A program made the position numbers and the translations under genes. The notes beneath the pieces were generated by a model, which was not told where the DNA came from, did no database searches, and was given only the letters and a program-made list of their open reading frames with translations. 5,233 nucleotides of DNA from Sphingobacteriales bacterium (lineage in GTDB: Bacteria > Bacteroidota > Bacteroidia > Chitinophagales > Chitinophagaceae). This document shows positions 1-5,233 of the stretch, one piece after another; positions within the stretch are counted from its first letter, which is position 1; each line of letters starts with the position of its first letter. The stretch lies in NCBI GenBank assembly GCA_024640385.1, contig JAHEFC010000309.1, positions 1 through 5,233 of the forward strand. Direction: 5' to 3'.

Positions 1-1176
1 GTCGTATCGTTCTGTTTCATCGTTCTCGAACCTGCTTACCATCCATTTCAGCTTCAGATTCCGGCTCACCTGCTGGTTGGCAGCAAAGCCCACCATATTG
101 GTTGAGTAACGGTCTTCTTCACGGCCTTCAAAATAGATATCCACCCCCAGGTTGGCGCTGAATGCCGGGGAGAAAACAGATGAAGTGAGTTGGGAAAATT
201 CGGGGATGAAACTGAACCGGGTGGAGGACAGGTTCACCATGCTTTCCAGCTGCCATTTTCGGTTGATCGTATACGTTAAAAACGACTGTATATCGGTAGA
301 ACGGGGGATGTAGGATCCCTTGGTTTCCTGGGAACTCAGCAGGCTTCGGTTTGAACGGTTCCTTGCACCTATCACGTAGGTGAATTTTTCTTTTTTGTCT
401 GATCCTTCCACATGAAAGCCCTGTTCAAGCAGGCTCAGATAGGCCGAGCCTCCGAATTTTTTCGGCTTCTTATACTGGATATCCAGTACACTCGACATTT
501 TATCGCCGTATTTGGACTGGAAGCCGCCGGTGTAAAAACTGACACGGCCGGTCATTTCTGCATTGATGAAACTCAGGCCTTCCTGCTGGCCAGACCGGGT
601 GAGATAGGGTCTGAATACTTCAAAATCGTTTACATAGATCAGGTTCTCGTCGTAGTTGCCGCCGCGGACTGAATACTGTGAAGTGAGTTCGTTATTGCTT
701 CCTACAAAGATCTTGATCAGGCTTTCCACTCCACCTATAGTTGAAGGGATGATCAGGGCGTTTTTGGGATTGATCCTGATCAGGCCGGCTTCTTTCCGTT
801 CTGCCGGCGCACTTACTACTACTTCTTCCAGCGTTTGTGACCCTTTCTCCAGCTTGATGATCACCGTTTCCTGTTCGTCTTCATTCAGGAAGAAATTACG
901 TTGTTCAGTTTTATAACCCTGGAAGGAAAAAACGAGAGCCAGGGCTTTGCCAGAAGCCACCTTGATACTGAAACGGCCTGAATCAGAACTAAGTGTACCG
1001 GTTTGCCTGCCTAATACAACTACGGAAACTTTTGCCAGGGGATTTTCATTTTCATCCACCACAAGGCCGGAAATAGTGGCTGTTTTTTTCTGCGCATTCG
1101 ATGAGACGGAAAAGAGAACCAGTATAAGGGTCAGGATGGCGAAGAATGGCTGACGTGGTTTCAGGATCATACGCAT
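1..1176 (-). CDS. TonB-dependent outer-membrane receptor with N-terminal carboxypeptidase-regulatory-like domain, 3' part missing (off left edge)
   Basis: The minus strand is open without a stop from ATG at 1176 to base 1 (392 codons), so this is the N-terminal part of a protein whose family is usually about 750-900 residues. Residues 1-28 form a signal peptide: a basic start, a hydrophobic core (FFAILTLILVLF) and a cleavage-like SSNA|Q. Residues 32-110 look like a carboxypeptidase-regulatory-like beta-sandwich (ISGLVVDENENPLAKV, then GRFSIKV and FSFQGYKT). LEEVVVSA at 116-123 is the usual linker into the plug domain. The plug covers about 140-240, with SQYSVRGGNYDENLIYVND and SFYTGGFQSKYGDKMSSVLD. 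The remainder alternates like the first barrel strands. By family knowledge it takes up a ligand across the outer membrane using TonB energy; the substrate cannot be read from the sequence, and it is not an obvious SusC. A second in-frame ATG at 1170 is possible. It is divergent from the SMP-30 lipoprotein with only 42 bp between the starts. Confidence 0.93.
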   Translation of the reverse strand, partial: MRMILKPRQPFFAILTLILVLFSVSSNAQKKTATISGLVVDENENPLAKVSVVVLGRQTGTLSSDSGRFSIKVASGKALALVFSFQGYKTEQRNFFLNEDEQETVIIKLEKGSQTLEEVVVSAPAERKEAGLIRINPKNALIIPSTIGGVESLIKIFVGSNNELTSQYSVRGGNYDENLIYVNDFEVFRPYLTRSGQQEGLSFINAEMTGRVSFYTGGFQSKYGDKMSSVLDIQYKKPKKFGGSAYLSLLEQGFHVEGSDKKEKFTYVIGARNRSNRSLLSSQETKGSYIPRSTDIQSFLTYTINRKWQLESMVNLSSTRFSFIPEFSQLTSSVFSPAFSANLGVDIYFEGREEDRYSTNMVGFAANQQVSRNLKLKWMVSRFENDETERYD

Positions 1177-1194
1177 TTGCTGACTAAAAATAAG

Positions 1195-1202
1195 CAGAAA
1201 TA
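1195..1202 (-). promoter_or_regulatory. Possible -7 promoter box of the TonB-dependent receptor gene
   Basis: On the minus strand this reads TATTTCTG, one mismatch from the Bacteroidetes -7 consensus TAnnTTTG, and ends 18 bases before the ATG at 1176. No TTG-type -33 box is visible at the expected distance. The AT-rich 42-bp gap between the two divergent genes leaves little other room for a promoter. Weak support only. Confidence 0.25.
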
Positions 1203-1205
1203 TGG

Positions 1206-1214
1206 TAACTTTTG
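1206..1214 (+). promoter_or_regulatory. Possible -7 promoter box of the SMP-30 lipoprotein gene
   Basis: TAACTTTTG resembles TAnnTTTG with one extra T and ends exactly 4 bases before the ATG at 1219. If real, transcription would start at or next to the start codon, giving a leaderless or nearly leaderless message. No -33 element is recognised. It would also exclude the upstream TTG at 1177 as the start. Confidence 0.3.
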
Positions 1215-1218
1215 GATT

Positions 1219-2286
1219 ATGGAAAATGCAGGCAAACAGGTAAGTAGAAATGTAGCAGTAAAAATTAAAAAGGCATTCTTTTTAATTTCTAGTTTTTACT
1301 TTTTAATTGGATGTGCAAACAGGCATGAATCAACAGAGAAAACCAGTACCATGGACAGCACATATGAAACAACCGGAAGCATAGAGATACTTGATCATTC
1401 ATTACTGTCCATCCTGGATTCCAATGCCAGGATCGAGATCCTGGCCAGTGGTTTTAAATGGAGTGAGGGTCCGCTCTGGATTAGCGATGGGAACTACCTT
1501 TTATTCTCAGACATTCCGCCCAACAAGATCATGAAATGGAGCGAAGAGAAGGGTCTGGAAGAATATCTGCATCCTTCAGGTTATACTGGGAAAGAACCCA
1601 GGGAAGGTGAACCGGGATCAAACGGTTTGCTACTGGATTCTGCAAGAAGGCTTGTGATGTGCCAGCATGGCGACAGGCGTATGGCCAGGATGAATGCACC
1701 ACTGGCTTCTCCGAAGGCAGAATTCATCAGTCTTGCAGACAAATATGATGGCAAAAGATTCAACTCGCCTAATGATGCGGTTTATCATAGCAACGGAGAA
1801 CTATACTTTACCGATCCGCCTTACGGATTGGTAGGCAATGTTGACGATCCAAAAAAAGAACTTCCCTACCAGGGCGTGTTCCGGTTAAAGAAAGAAGGAT
1901 CTGTGGAACTTTTATATAAAGATTTAAGCAGGCCGAATGGGATAGCTTTTTCCAGTGATGAAAAGAAACTCTATGTGGCCAATTCCGACGTCAATAAAAT
2001 ATGGATGGTATTTGATGTGAAGGCCGATGGCGGAGTGGAAAACGGGAAAATATTCTTTGATGCGAGCTCTTATCCAGAACCGGGAGCACCGGATGGGATG
2101 AAAGTGCATTCCAGCGGGAATATTTTTGCCACAGGTCCCGGCGGCATCATGATAATTTCGCCGGAAGCAAAATTATTAGGACGAATAAGCACTGGAGATC
2201 TTTGTTCCAACCTGGCTTTTGATACTGATGAGAAATTCCTGTATGTGACGTCTAATCACAATCTCATCAGGGTACACCTTAAGTAG
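1219..2286 (+). CDS. SMP-30/gluconolactonase/LRE family lipoprotein (six-bladed beta-propeller)
   Basis: A protein of 355 residues starting at ATG 1219. The frame is open back to a TTG at 1177, but that start would push the lipoprotein cysteine to residue 46, too deep for a signal peptide. From the ATG, a basic region (KIKK) is followed by a hydrophobic stretch and lipobox LIGC with Cys32, so it is probably a lipid-anchored periplasmic or outer-membrane protein. The SMP-30 fold is shown by SEGPLW (Glu83), FNSPNDAV with GELYFTDPPYG (Asn185), SRPNGIAFSSDEKKLYVANS (Asn240) and APDGMKVHSSGNIFATGPGG (Asp292). These match the Glu/Asn/Asn/Asp set that binds the divalent metal and substrate in SMP-30 and bacterial gluconolactonases, so the active site looks intact. 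By family knowledge it hydrolyses a sugar lactone or related ester; the actual substrate is unknown. It is divergent from the TonB receptor and convergent with rpe, 23 bp away. The signal-peptide coding part is much more AT-rich than the rest. Confidence 0.9.
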   Translation: MENAGKQVSRNVAVKIKKAFFLISSFYFLIGCANRHESTEKTSTMDSTYETTGSIEILDHSLLSILDSNARIEILASGFKWSEGPLWISDGNYLLFSDIPPNKIMKWSEEKGLEEYLHPSGYTGKEPREGEPGSNGLLLDSARRLVMCQHGDRRMARMNAPLASPKAEFISLADKYDGKRFNSPNDAVYHSNGELYFTDPPYGLVGNVDDPKKELPYQGVFRLKKEGSVELLYKDLSRPNGIAFSSDEKKLYVANSDVNKIWMVFDVKADGGVENGKIFFDASSYPEPGAPDGMKVHSSGNIFATGPGGIMIISPEAKLLGRISTGDLCSNLAFDTDEKFLYVTSNHNLIRVHLK

Positions 2287-2319
2287 GAGGAATTAATGAA
2301 AGTCTTTTATCAGCTGTGA
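2285..2319 (+). other. Shine-Dalgarno sequence and 7-codon mini-ORF after the SMP-30 stop
   Basis: AGGAGG at 2285-2290 overlaps the TAG stop of the SMP-30 gene and is followed, after 5 bases, by ATG at 2296 and the short frame ATG AAA GTC TTT TAT CAG CTG TGA ending at 2319. This frame is the same as that of the SMP-30 gene, so readthrough of the TAG would add eleven residues. It overlaps the 3' end of rpe on the opposite strand. A translated function is unproven and chance is the simplest explanation. Confidence 0.2.
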
Positions 2320-2969
2320 ATAATATTTTTCAATTGTGCAATAGTGGCTTTTGGATCTTTGGAACCAAATACCGTATTGCCCGCAACAAGTACATCAGCT
2401 CCGGCAGCTATGATGCCCGGGGCATTTTCAAGCGTGACACCGCCGTCAATTTCGATCAGGGCAGATCCATCTGCTTCATTGATCATGGAACGTAAGGTTC
2501 TGATCTTGTTTATGGTGTGCGGAATGAATTTTTGTCCTCCAAAACCCGGGTTCACACTCATCATACATACCAGGTCGATATCAGCGATAACATCTTTCAG
2601 CCATTCAACTGGTGTATGCGGATTGATCGCAACACCTGCTTTCATGCCCAGTGCTTTGATCTGTTGAATGTTCCTGTGCAGGTGAGGACAGGCTTCGATA
2701 TGGACACTTAAAATATCGGCCCCGGCTTTTTTGAAATCTTCTGCATATTTCCCGGGTTCCTCGATCATCAGGTGAACGTCGCAAATTTTAGTAGTGGCTT
2801 TTCTGATAGCCGAGATCACAGGTAATCCAAAACTGATATTAGGTACAAACCGTCCATCCATGACATCCAGGTGGAACCAGTCGGCCTGGGAATCGTTGAG
2901 CATTTTGCAGTCTTCTTCCAGGCGTAGGAAATTAGCGGAAAGTAAAGAAGGGGCGATTAAGGTTGCCAT
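2310..2969 (-). CDS. rpe: Ribulose-phosphate 3-epimerase
   Basis: A complete 219-residue protein, the normal length for Rpe (about 215-230). It interconverts D-ribulose 5-phosphate and D-xylulose 5-phosphate in the non-oxidative pentose phosphate pathway, in the cytoplasm, as a metal-dependent TIM barrel. The sequence shows APSLLSANF at 6-14, the first family signature HLDVMDGRFVPNISFG at 33-48, VHLMIEEP at 65-72, the second signature VNPGFGGQKF at 139-148, and IEIDGGV at 172-178 followed by the phosphate-binding ADVLVAGNTVFG. His33, Asp35, His66 and Asp175 are the expected metal ligands, and Asp35 and Asp175 are the acid/base pair. All are present, so the enzyme should be active. ATG at 2969 is the first possible start and puts the N-terminus where the family expects it. 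It lies downstream of the TPR lipoprotein gene on the same strand, but a 76-bp gap with its own promoter-like box suggests separate transcription. Confidence 0.98.
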   Translation of the reverse strand: MATLIAPSLLSANFLRLEEDCKMLNDSQADWFHLDVMDGRFVPNISFGLPVISAIRKATTKICDVHLMIEEPGKYAEDFKKAGADILSVHIEACPHLHRNIQQIKALGMKAGVAINPHTPVEWLKDVIADIDLVCMMSVNPGFGGQKFIPHTINKIRTLRSMINEADGSALIEIDGGVTLENAPGIIAAGADVLVAGNTVFGSKDPKATIAQLKNIIHS

Positions 2970-2973
2970 GGGG

Positions 2974-2981
2974 CAAAGATA
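2974..2981 (-). promoter_or_regulatory. Candidate -7 promoter box of rpe
   Basis: The minus strand reads TATCTTTG, a perfect match to the Bacteroidetes -7 consensus TAnnTTTG, followed by CCCC and the rpe ATG. The 4-base gap implies a transcript starting at or within a few bases of the start codon. No TTG-type -33 box is seen; the expected place is occupied by the 9-bp tandem repeat. Confidence 0.5.
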
Positions 2982-2990
2982 AGTTTGGAA

Positions 2991-3039
2991 TGTGATGAAT
3001 GTGATGAATGTGGTGAATGTGAGGAATGAATGTGAATAA
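2991..3039. repeat. Degenerate 9-bp tandem repeat upstream of rpe
   Basis: Read on the plus strand: TGTGATGAA (2991), TGTGATGAA (3000), TGTGGTGAA (3009), TGTGAGGAA (3018), a partial TGAA (3027) and TGTGAATAA (3031). The first two units are identical and the others differ by one or two bases. It fills most of the gap between the TPR lipoprotein stop codon and the rpe promoter box. On the rpe-coding strand it reads as repeated TTCATCACA/TTCACCACA. No protein is encoded across it. Confidence 0.85.
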
Positions 3040-3045
3040 TGGGGT

Positions 3046-3696
3046 TTACCTCAGCGCTTCATACTTTTTTCTCCAATCGTCTGCTTCGGCTTTGTTTCCC
3101 AGCCCATCATAGCACTTGCTGATCCAGAAATAGATCTCGGCGGTACTGGAACTCACTTTCAGGGCCTGCTGGAATGTTTTCAGGGCCTCCGCATATTGTT
3201 TTTTATCATGCTGGATAATGCCTTTTTCGATGTAGGCGTCGAGGTAAGTATAGTTGGTAGAAATAATGCTGTCAAAAACCGCTACGGCTTTGTCATCCTG
3301 CCCGATATTGGAATAATACACGCCACTGATGTAAGCAGCACGGGTGCTGATCTCGGGATCTTTGACCAGTTTCAGGCTGTCGGTTACTATAAGGGCTCTC
3401 TTATCTTTTGTATCCGCCAGTAGCCAGGCCAGTTCCAGCCATCCGTTACCGTCCTGGGGGCTTAAGAGGGTATAGTTCTGTAAAGAAACCACGGCATTGG
3501 CGGTATCACCTTTGTCCAACTGTAGCTGGTAGATCCCTTTCCATAGTTCCGGGTTCGTGCTGTCCGTTTTAACCCGTTCGAGAAGAATAGAGAGGGAATC
3601 TGTTGCCGGAGGCTGGGGGAGCTCTGTTTTTTTGCCATTTTTACAGGCCAGCATGATCATCAGGAAAAGAATGGCCAGGGATGAAACATATCTCAT
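3046..3696 (-). CDS. Tetratricopeptide repeat (TPR) lipoprotein
   Basis: From ATG at 3696 the protein has 216 residues; a TTG at 3711 in the same frame would add five, but the ATG gives a compact signal peptide starting MRYVSS. The hydrophobic stretch LAILFLMIMLAC ends in lipobox Cys18 followed by KNGKK, so it is predicted to be lipid-anchored on the periplasmic side. A Pro-rich linker follows, then about four TPR-like helix pairs: residues 48-80 (ELWKGIYQLQLDKGDTANAV), 119-148 (ISGVYYSNIGQDDKAVAVF), 152-183 (YIEKGIIQHDKKQYAEALKT) and 186-215 (YFWISKCYDGLGNKAEADDW). A less regular helical segment lies between the first two. TPRs bind other proteins; no enzyme motif is present and the partner is unknown. 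It is upstream of rpe on the same strand and divergent from the TolB-like gene. Confidence 0.88.
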   Translation of the reverse strand: MRYVSSLAILFLMIMLACKNGKKTELPQPPATDSLSILLERVKTDSTNPELWKGIYQLQLDKGDTANAVVSLQNYTLLSPQDGNGWLELAWLLADTKDKRALIVTDSLKLVKDPEISTRAAYISGVYYSNIGQDDKAVAVFDSIISTNYTYLDAYIEKGIIQHDKKQYAEALKTFQQALKVSSSTAEIYFWISKCYDGLGNKAEADDWRKKYEALR

Positions 3697-3700
3697 CCGG

Positions 3701-3708
3701 TAAAAGTA
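3701..3708 (-). promoter_or_regulatory. Possible -7 promoter box of the TPR lipoprotein gene
   Basis: The minus strand reads TACTTTTA, one mismatch from TAnnTTTG, followed by CCGG and the ATG at 3696. The 4-base spacing equals that of rpe and of the SMP-30 gene. It lies inside the five codons gained by the alternative TTG start at 3711, so accepting it argues for the ATG. No -33 box is recognised. Confidence 0.3.
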
Positions 3709-3720
3709 CAAAATGTTTAA

Positions 3721-3741
3721 TGTGACAGTTCTGTGACAGAA
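3721..3741. promoter_or_regulatory. Candidate operator: direct repeat overlapping a 13-bp dyad
   Basis: TGTGACAG occurs at 3721-3728 and again at 3732-3739, spaced 11 bp apart, about one helical turn. The second copy forms a perfect dyad TTCTGT-G-ACAGAA at 3729-3741. It lies in the divergent gap between the TPR lipoprotein and the TolB-like gene, 13-33 bp upstream of the TPR gene's promoter-like box and 30-50 bp upstream of the box of the TolB-like gene, so one regulator could act on both. The half-site resembles the TGTGA of CRP-type sites but the two copies are direct, not inverted, so no regulator is named. Confidence 0.4.
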
Positions 3742-3770
3742 TTCCGGGTATGCATCCTGCGTAAAAAAGC

Positions 3771-3777
3771 TAATTTG
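3771..3777 (+). promoter_or_regulatory. Possible -7 promoter box of the TolB-like gene
   Basis: TAATTTG followed by CGCCCC resembles TAnnTTTG with one spacer base missing. It ends 20 bases before the ATG at 3798, so the transcript would have a short leader of about 15 bases, without a Shine-Dalgarno sequence. No -33 element is recognised. Confidence 0.35.
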
Positions 3778-3797
3778 CGCCCCAATTCGCTTTCATT

Positions 3798-4895
3798 ATG
3801 AAATTTCACGTTCTGCTTATAACGATCATCCTGGGGCTGATCTTTTCTGTTAAACCGCGGGTTAATGGAATCAATACAGTGACCAGTAGGGTGGATACAC
3901 TGGCTTATCCCGAGGAGACCCATCTTAAAAATATCCAGCAGTTGACTTTCGGCGGTGATAATGCTGAAGCTTATTTCAGTTTTGACGGTAAGTATATCAT
4001 CTTCCAAAAGACCAATCCCAAAGAAGGCCTGATGTGTGATCAGATCTATTTTGGAAAGGTGCCTGAGAAGTTGGGTGATCCTTTTCAACCCAAGTTGGTC
4101 AGTACTGGGAAGGGTAGAACCACCTGCGGTTATTTCATGAAAGACGGCAAGCACATTGTGTATGGATCCACGCACCTGGGTGGCGCCGATTGCCCACCGG
4201 TACCGGACCGCAGCAAATACGGAAACCGTTATATCTGGCCGCTTTACAAAACAATGGACATTTTCATGGCCGACACCAGTGGTAAGATCGTGAAGCAAAT
4301 GACCAATACCCCAGGTTATGATGCAGAGGCTACTATATCGCCAGACGGTAAGAAAATGGTGTTTACCAGTGTGCGTGACGGGGATCTGGAACTTTACATT
4401 ATGGAATTGAGATCAGGCAAGGTGAAAAGGATCACCAATATGGTTGGCTACGATGGAGGTGCATGGTTTAGTCCTGACGGCAAACGACTGATCTGGAGGG
4501 CATCAAGGCCAGAGACCGAAGCAGAGATCAAAGAATACAAGGACCTGCTGGCTGAAGGGCTGGTTGCTCCTACCAAAATGGAGGTCTATACTTCTGACCT
4601 GAATGGAAAGAACATCAGGAAAGAAACCGATCTGGGCCAGGCCAATTGGGCGCCCAATTTTATGCCCGACAGCAAGCGCATCATATTTGCCTCTAACCAT
4701 GAATACAAAAGGGGGTTTCCTTTCAATATGTATATCCTGAATACTGACGGCAGGTTGGAGAAGATCAGCCGTGATAAAGGTTTCGATGCTTTCCCAATGT
4801 TCTCCCCGAACGGTAAAAAGATCGTTTTCTGTTCCAACAGGAATAACGGCGGGACCAGGGATACCAATATTTTCATCGCAGACTGGCAGGAATAG
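3798..4895 (+). CDS. Exported TolB-like six-bladed beta-propeller protein (PD40/WD40-like repeats)
   Basis: A complete 365-residue protein. Residues 1-24 form a signal peptide (MKF, a hydrophobic core to about 17, then KPRVNG) without a lipobox, so it is probably periplasmic or secreted. Six PD40-like blades are visible, each with a 'F-SPDGK-I-F-S' type core: about 49-70 (FSFDGKYIIFQ), 108-124 (FMKDGKHIVYGS), 168-203 (ISPDGKKMVFTSVRDGDLEL), 212-237 (FSPDGKRLIWRASR), 277-300 (FMPDSKRIIFASN) and 323-363 (FSPNGKKIVFCSNRN). A helical insertion (residues 240-262) interrupts blades 4 and 5, and a STHLGGADCPPVPDR segment (124-138) follows blade 2. This is the TolB C-terminal fold, but the N-terminal TolB domain is missing, so it is not the cell-envelope TolB itself. 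No hydrolase domain is attached. Function unknown; binding of a protein or peptide ligand is likely by fold. It is divergent from the TPR lipoprotein and 45 bp upstream of the cytochrome-B-like gene. Confidence 0.88.
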   Translation: MKFHVLLITIILGLIFSVKPRVNGINTVTSRVDTLAYPEETHLKNIQQLTFGGDNAEAYFSFDGKYIIFQKTNPKEGLMCDQIYFGKVPEKLGDPFQPKLVSTGKGRTTCGYFMKDGKHIVYGSTHLGGADCPPVPDRSKYGNRYIWPLYKTMDIFMADTSGKIVKQMTNTPGYDAEATISPDGKKMVFTSVRDGDLELYIMELRSGKVKRITNMVGYDGGAWFSPDGKRLIWRASRPETEAEIKEYKDLLAEGLVAPTKMEVYTSDLNGKNIRKETDLGQANWAPNFMPDSKRIIFASNHEYKRGFPFNMYILNTDGRLEKISRDKGFDAFPMFSPNGKKIVFCSNRNNGGTRDTNIFIADWQE

Positions 4896-4904
4896 TTTTT
4901 GGCT

Positions 4905-4912
4905 TATTTTCG
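4905..4912 (+). promoter_or_regulatory. Possible -7 promoter box of the cytochrome-B-like gene
   Basis: TATTTTCG is one mismatch from TAnnTTTG and ends 28 bases before the ATG at 4941. Between it and the start lies a run of nine A at 4929-4937, which may help translation in the absence of a Shine-Dalgarno sequence. With only 45 bp between the genes, readthrough from the TolB-like gene is equally possible, and no terminator hairpin is seen in the gap. Confidence 0.3.
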
Positions 4913-4940
4913 CTGCCTTAAATCCCTCAAAAAAAAATAT

Positions 4941-5233
4941 ATGCAAACAGGCCTGGTACATCTTCATAGTATTCTTCGCTGGGTCATCCTGATCCTTTTG
5001 GTGCTTTCGGTTATAAAAAGCTATACCGGCTGGAAAGGCGGAAAGGCTTTCAGCAATGGCGACCGTAAAACATGGTTGTTTACCATGATCGCAGCCCACC
5101 TGACCCTTGTGCTGGGGCTTTACCAGTGGCTGCTGGGAAGGATAGGCATCATCAGTACGGAGCTGCCTGAAGGAACCACTATGATGAAAGATAAGTCGTA
5201 CAGGTTCTTCTGGCTGGAGCATCCGTTAATGAT
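4941..5233 (+). CDS. Small multi-helix membrane protein, 'cytochrome B'-like family of Bacteroidetes (3' end off right edge)
   Basis: ATG at 4941 opens a frame with no stop to the right edge: 97 complete codons and two bases. The family I recognise is about 140-150 residues, so roughly one third is missing. The start MQTGLVHLHSILRW is typical of it, and no other in-frame start lies close by. Hydrophobic helices are visible at about 13-27 (VILILLVLSVI) and 45-65 (WLFTMIAAHLTLVLGLYQWL); a third would begin just after FFWLEHPLM at the edge. His7, His9, His53 and His94 lie near helix ends or inside a helix and could be haem or metal ligands, but haem binding is not shown here; the 'cytochrome B' name is a database habit. 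It is an inner-membrane protein by topology. It follows the TolB-like gene on the same strand. Confidence 0.75.
   Translation, partial: MQTGLVHLHSILRWVILILLVLSVIKSYTGWKGGKAFSNGDRKTWLFTMIAAHLTLVLGLYQWLLGRIGIISTELPEGTTMMKDKSYRFFWLEHPLM

Noticed and set aside
412..1153. Three plus-strand open frames of 68-86 codons
   Set aside because: They are antisense to the receptor gene, whose uninterrupted 392-codon frame encodes a recognisable signal peptide, regulatory-like domain and plug.
1177..1218. N-terminal extension of the SMP-30 protein from a TTG at 1177
   Set aside because: It would place the lipobox cysteine at residue 46 and abut the start codon of the divergent receptor, leaving no promoter space.
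2287..2340. A bidirectional terminator between the convergent SMP-30 and rpe genes
   Set aside because: The 23-bp gap holds only a 4-bp AAAG-T-CTTT dyad, with no GC-rich stem followed by a T run.
2991..3039. CRISPR array
   Set aside because: The units are 9 bp and contiguous with no spacers, so this is a simple tandem repeat.
3717..4298. A 193-codon open frame on the minus strand
   Set aside because: It covers the divergent promoter region and the 5' half of the TolB-like gene in antisense; the plus-strand frame has a signal peptide and propeller blades, so this is a shadow.
4503..5222. A 239-codon open frame on the minus strand
   Set aside because: It lies antisense to the TolB-like gene and the cytochrome-B-like gene, both of which have clear family motifs, and its translation shows no recognisable domain, signal peptide or repeat.

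Overview
The window looks like ordinary chromosomal DNA of a Bacteroidetes bacterium, most likely of the Chitinophagaceae or a close relative. The evidence is an outer-membrane TonB-dependent receptor with an N-terminal carboxypeptidase-regulatory-like domain, lipoprotein signals ending in a cysteine, a Bacteroidetes-style 'cytochrome B' membrane protein, no usable Shine-Dalgarno sequence before most genes, and promoter boxes resembling the Bacteroidetes -7 element TAnnTTTG. The family-level placement is an inference.

Layout from left to right: (1) positions 1-1176, minus strand, carry the first 392 codons of a TonB-dependent receptor that runs off the left edge. (2) Divergent from it, 1219-2286 plus, is a lipoprotein of the SMP-30/gluconolactonase six-bladed propeller family. 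(3) Convergent with that, 2310-2969 minus, is ribulose-phosphate 3-epimerase (rpe). (4) An intergenic gap of 76 bp contains a degenerate 9-bp tandem repeat and the presumed rpe promoter. (5) 3046-3696 minus is a small TPR lipoprotein. (6) A divergent intergenic region of about 100 bp holds a dyad/direct-repeat element. (7) 3798-4895 plus is an exported TolB-like (PD40) six-bladed propeller. (8) 4941 to the right edge, plus, is the start of a small multi-helix membrane protein of the type usually annotated 'cytochrome B'.

Rpe is the only protein with a clear cytoplasmic role (pentose phosphate pathway). The other five are predicted to be exported or membrane-bound: an outer-membrane importer, two lipoproteins, one exported propeller and one inner-membrane protein. 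The genes do not form one operon. Two divergent pairs and one convergent pair suggest several short transcripts. I see no mobile element, CRISPR array, RNA gene, phage gene or defence system.

I did not find a convincing new multi-gene system. The points worth a second look are small-scale: a promoter-like box placed exactly 4 bases before the start codon of three genes (possible leaderless transcripts), the tandem repeat abutting the rpe promoter, the dyad between the TPR and TolB-like genes, and a canonical Shine-Dalgarno sequence just after the SMP-30 stop codon.
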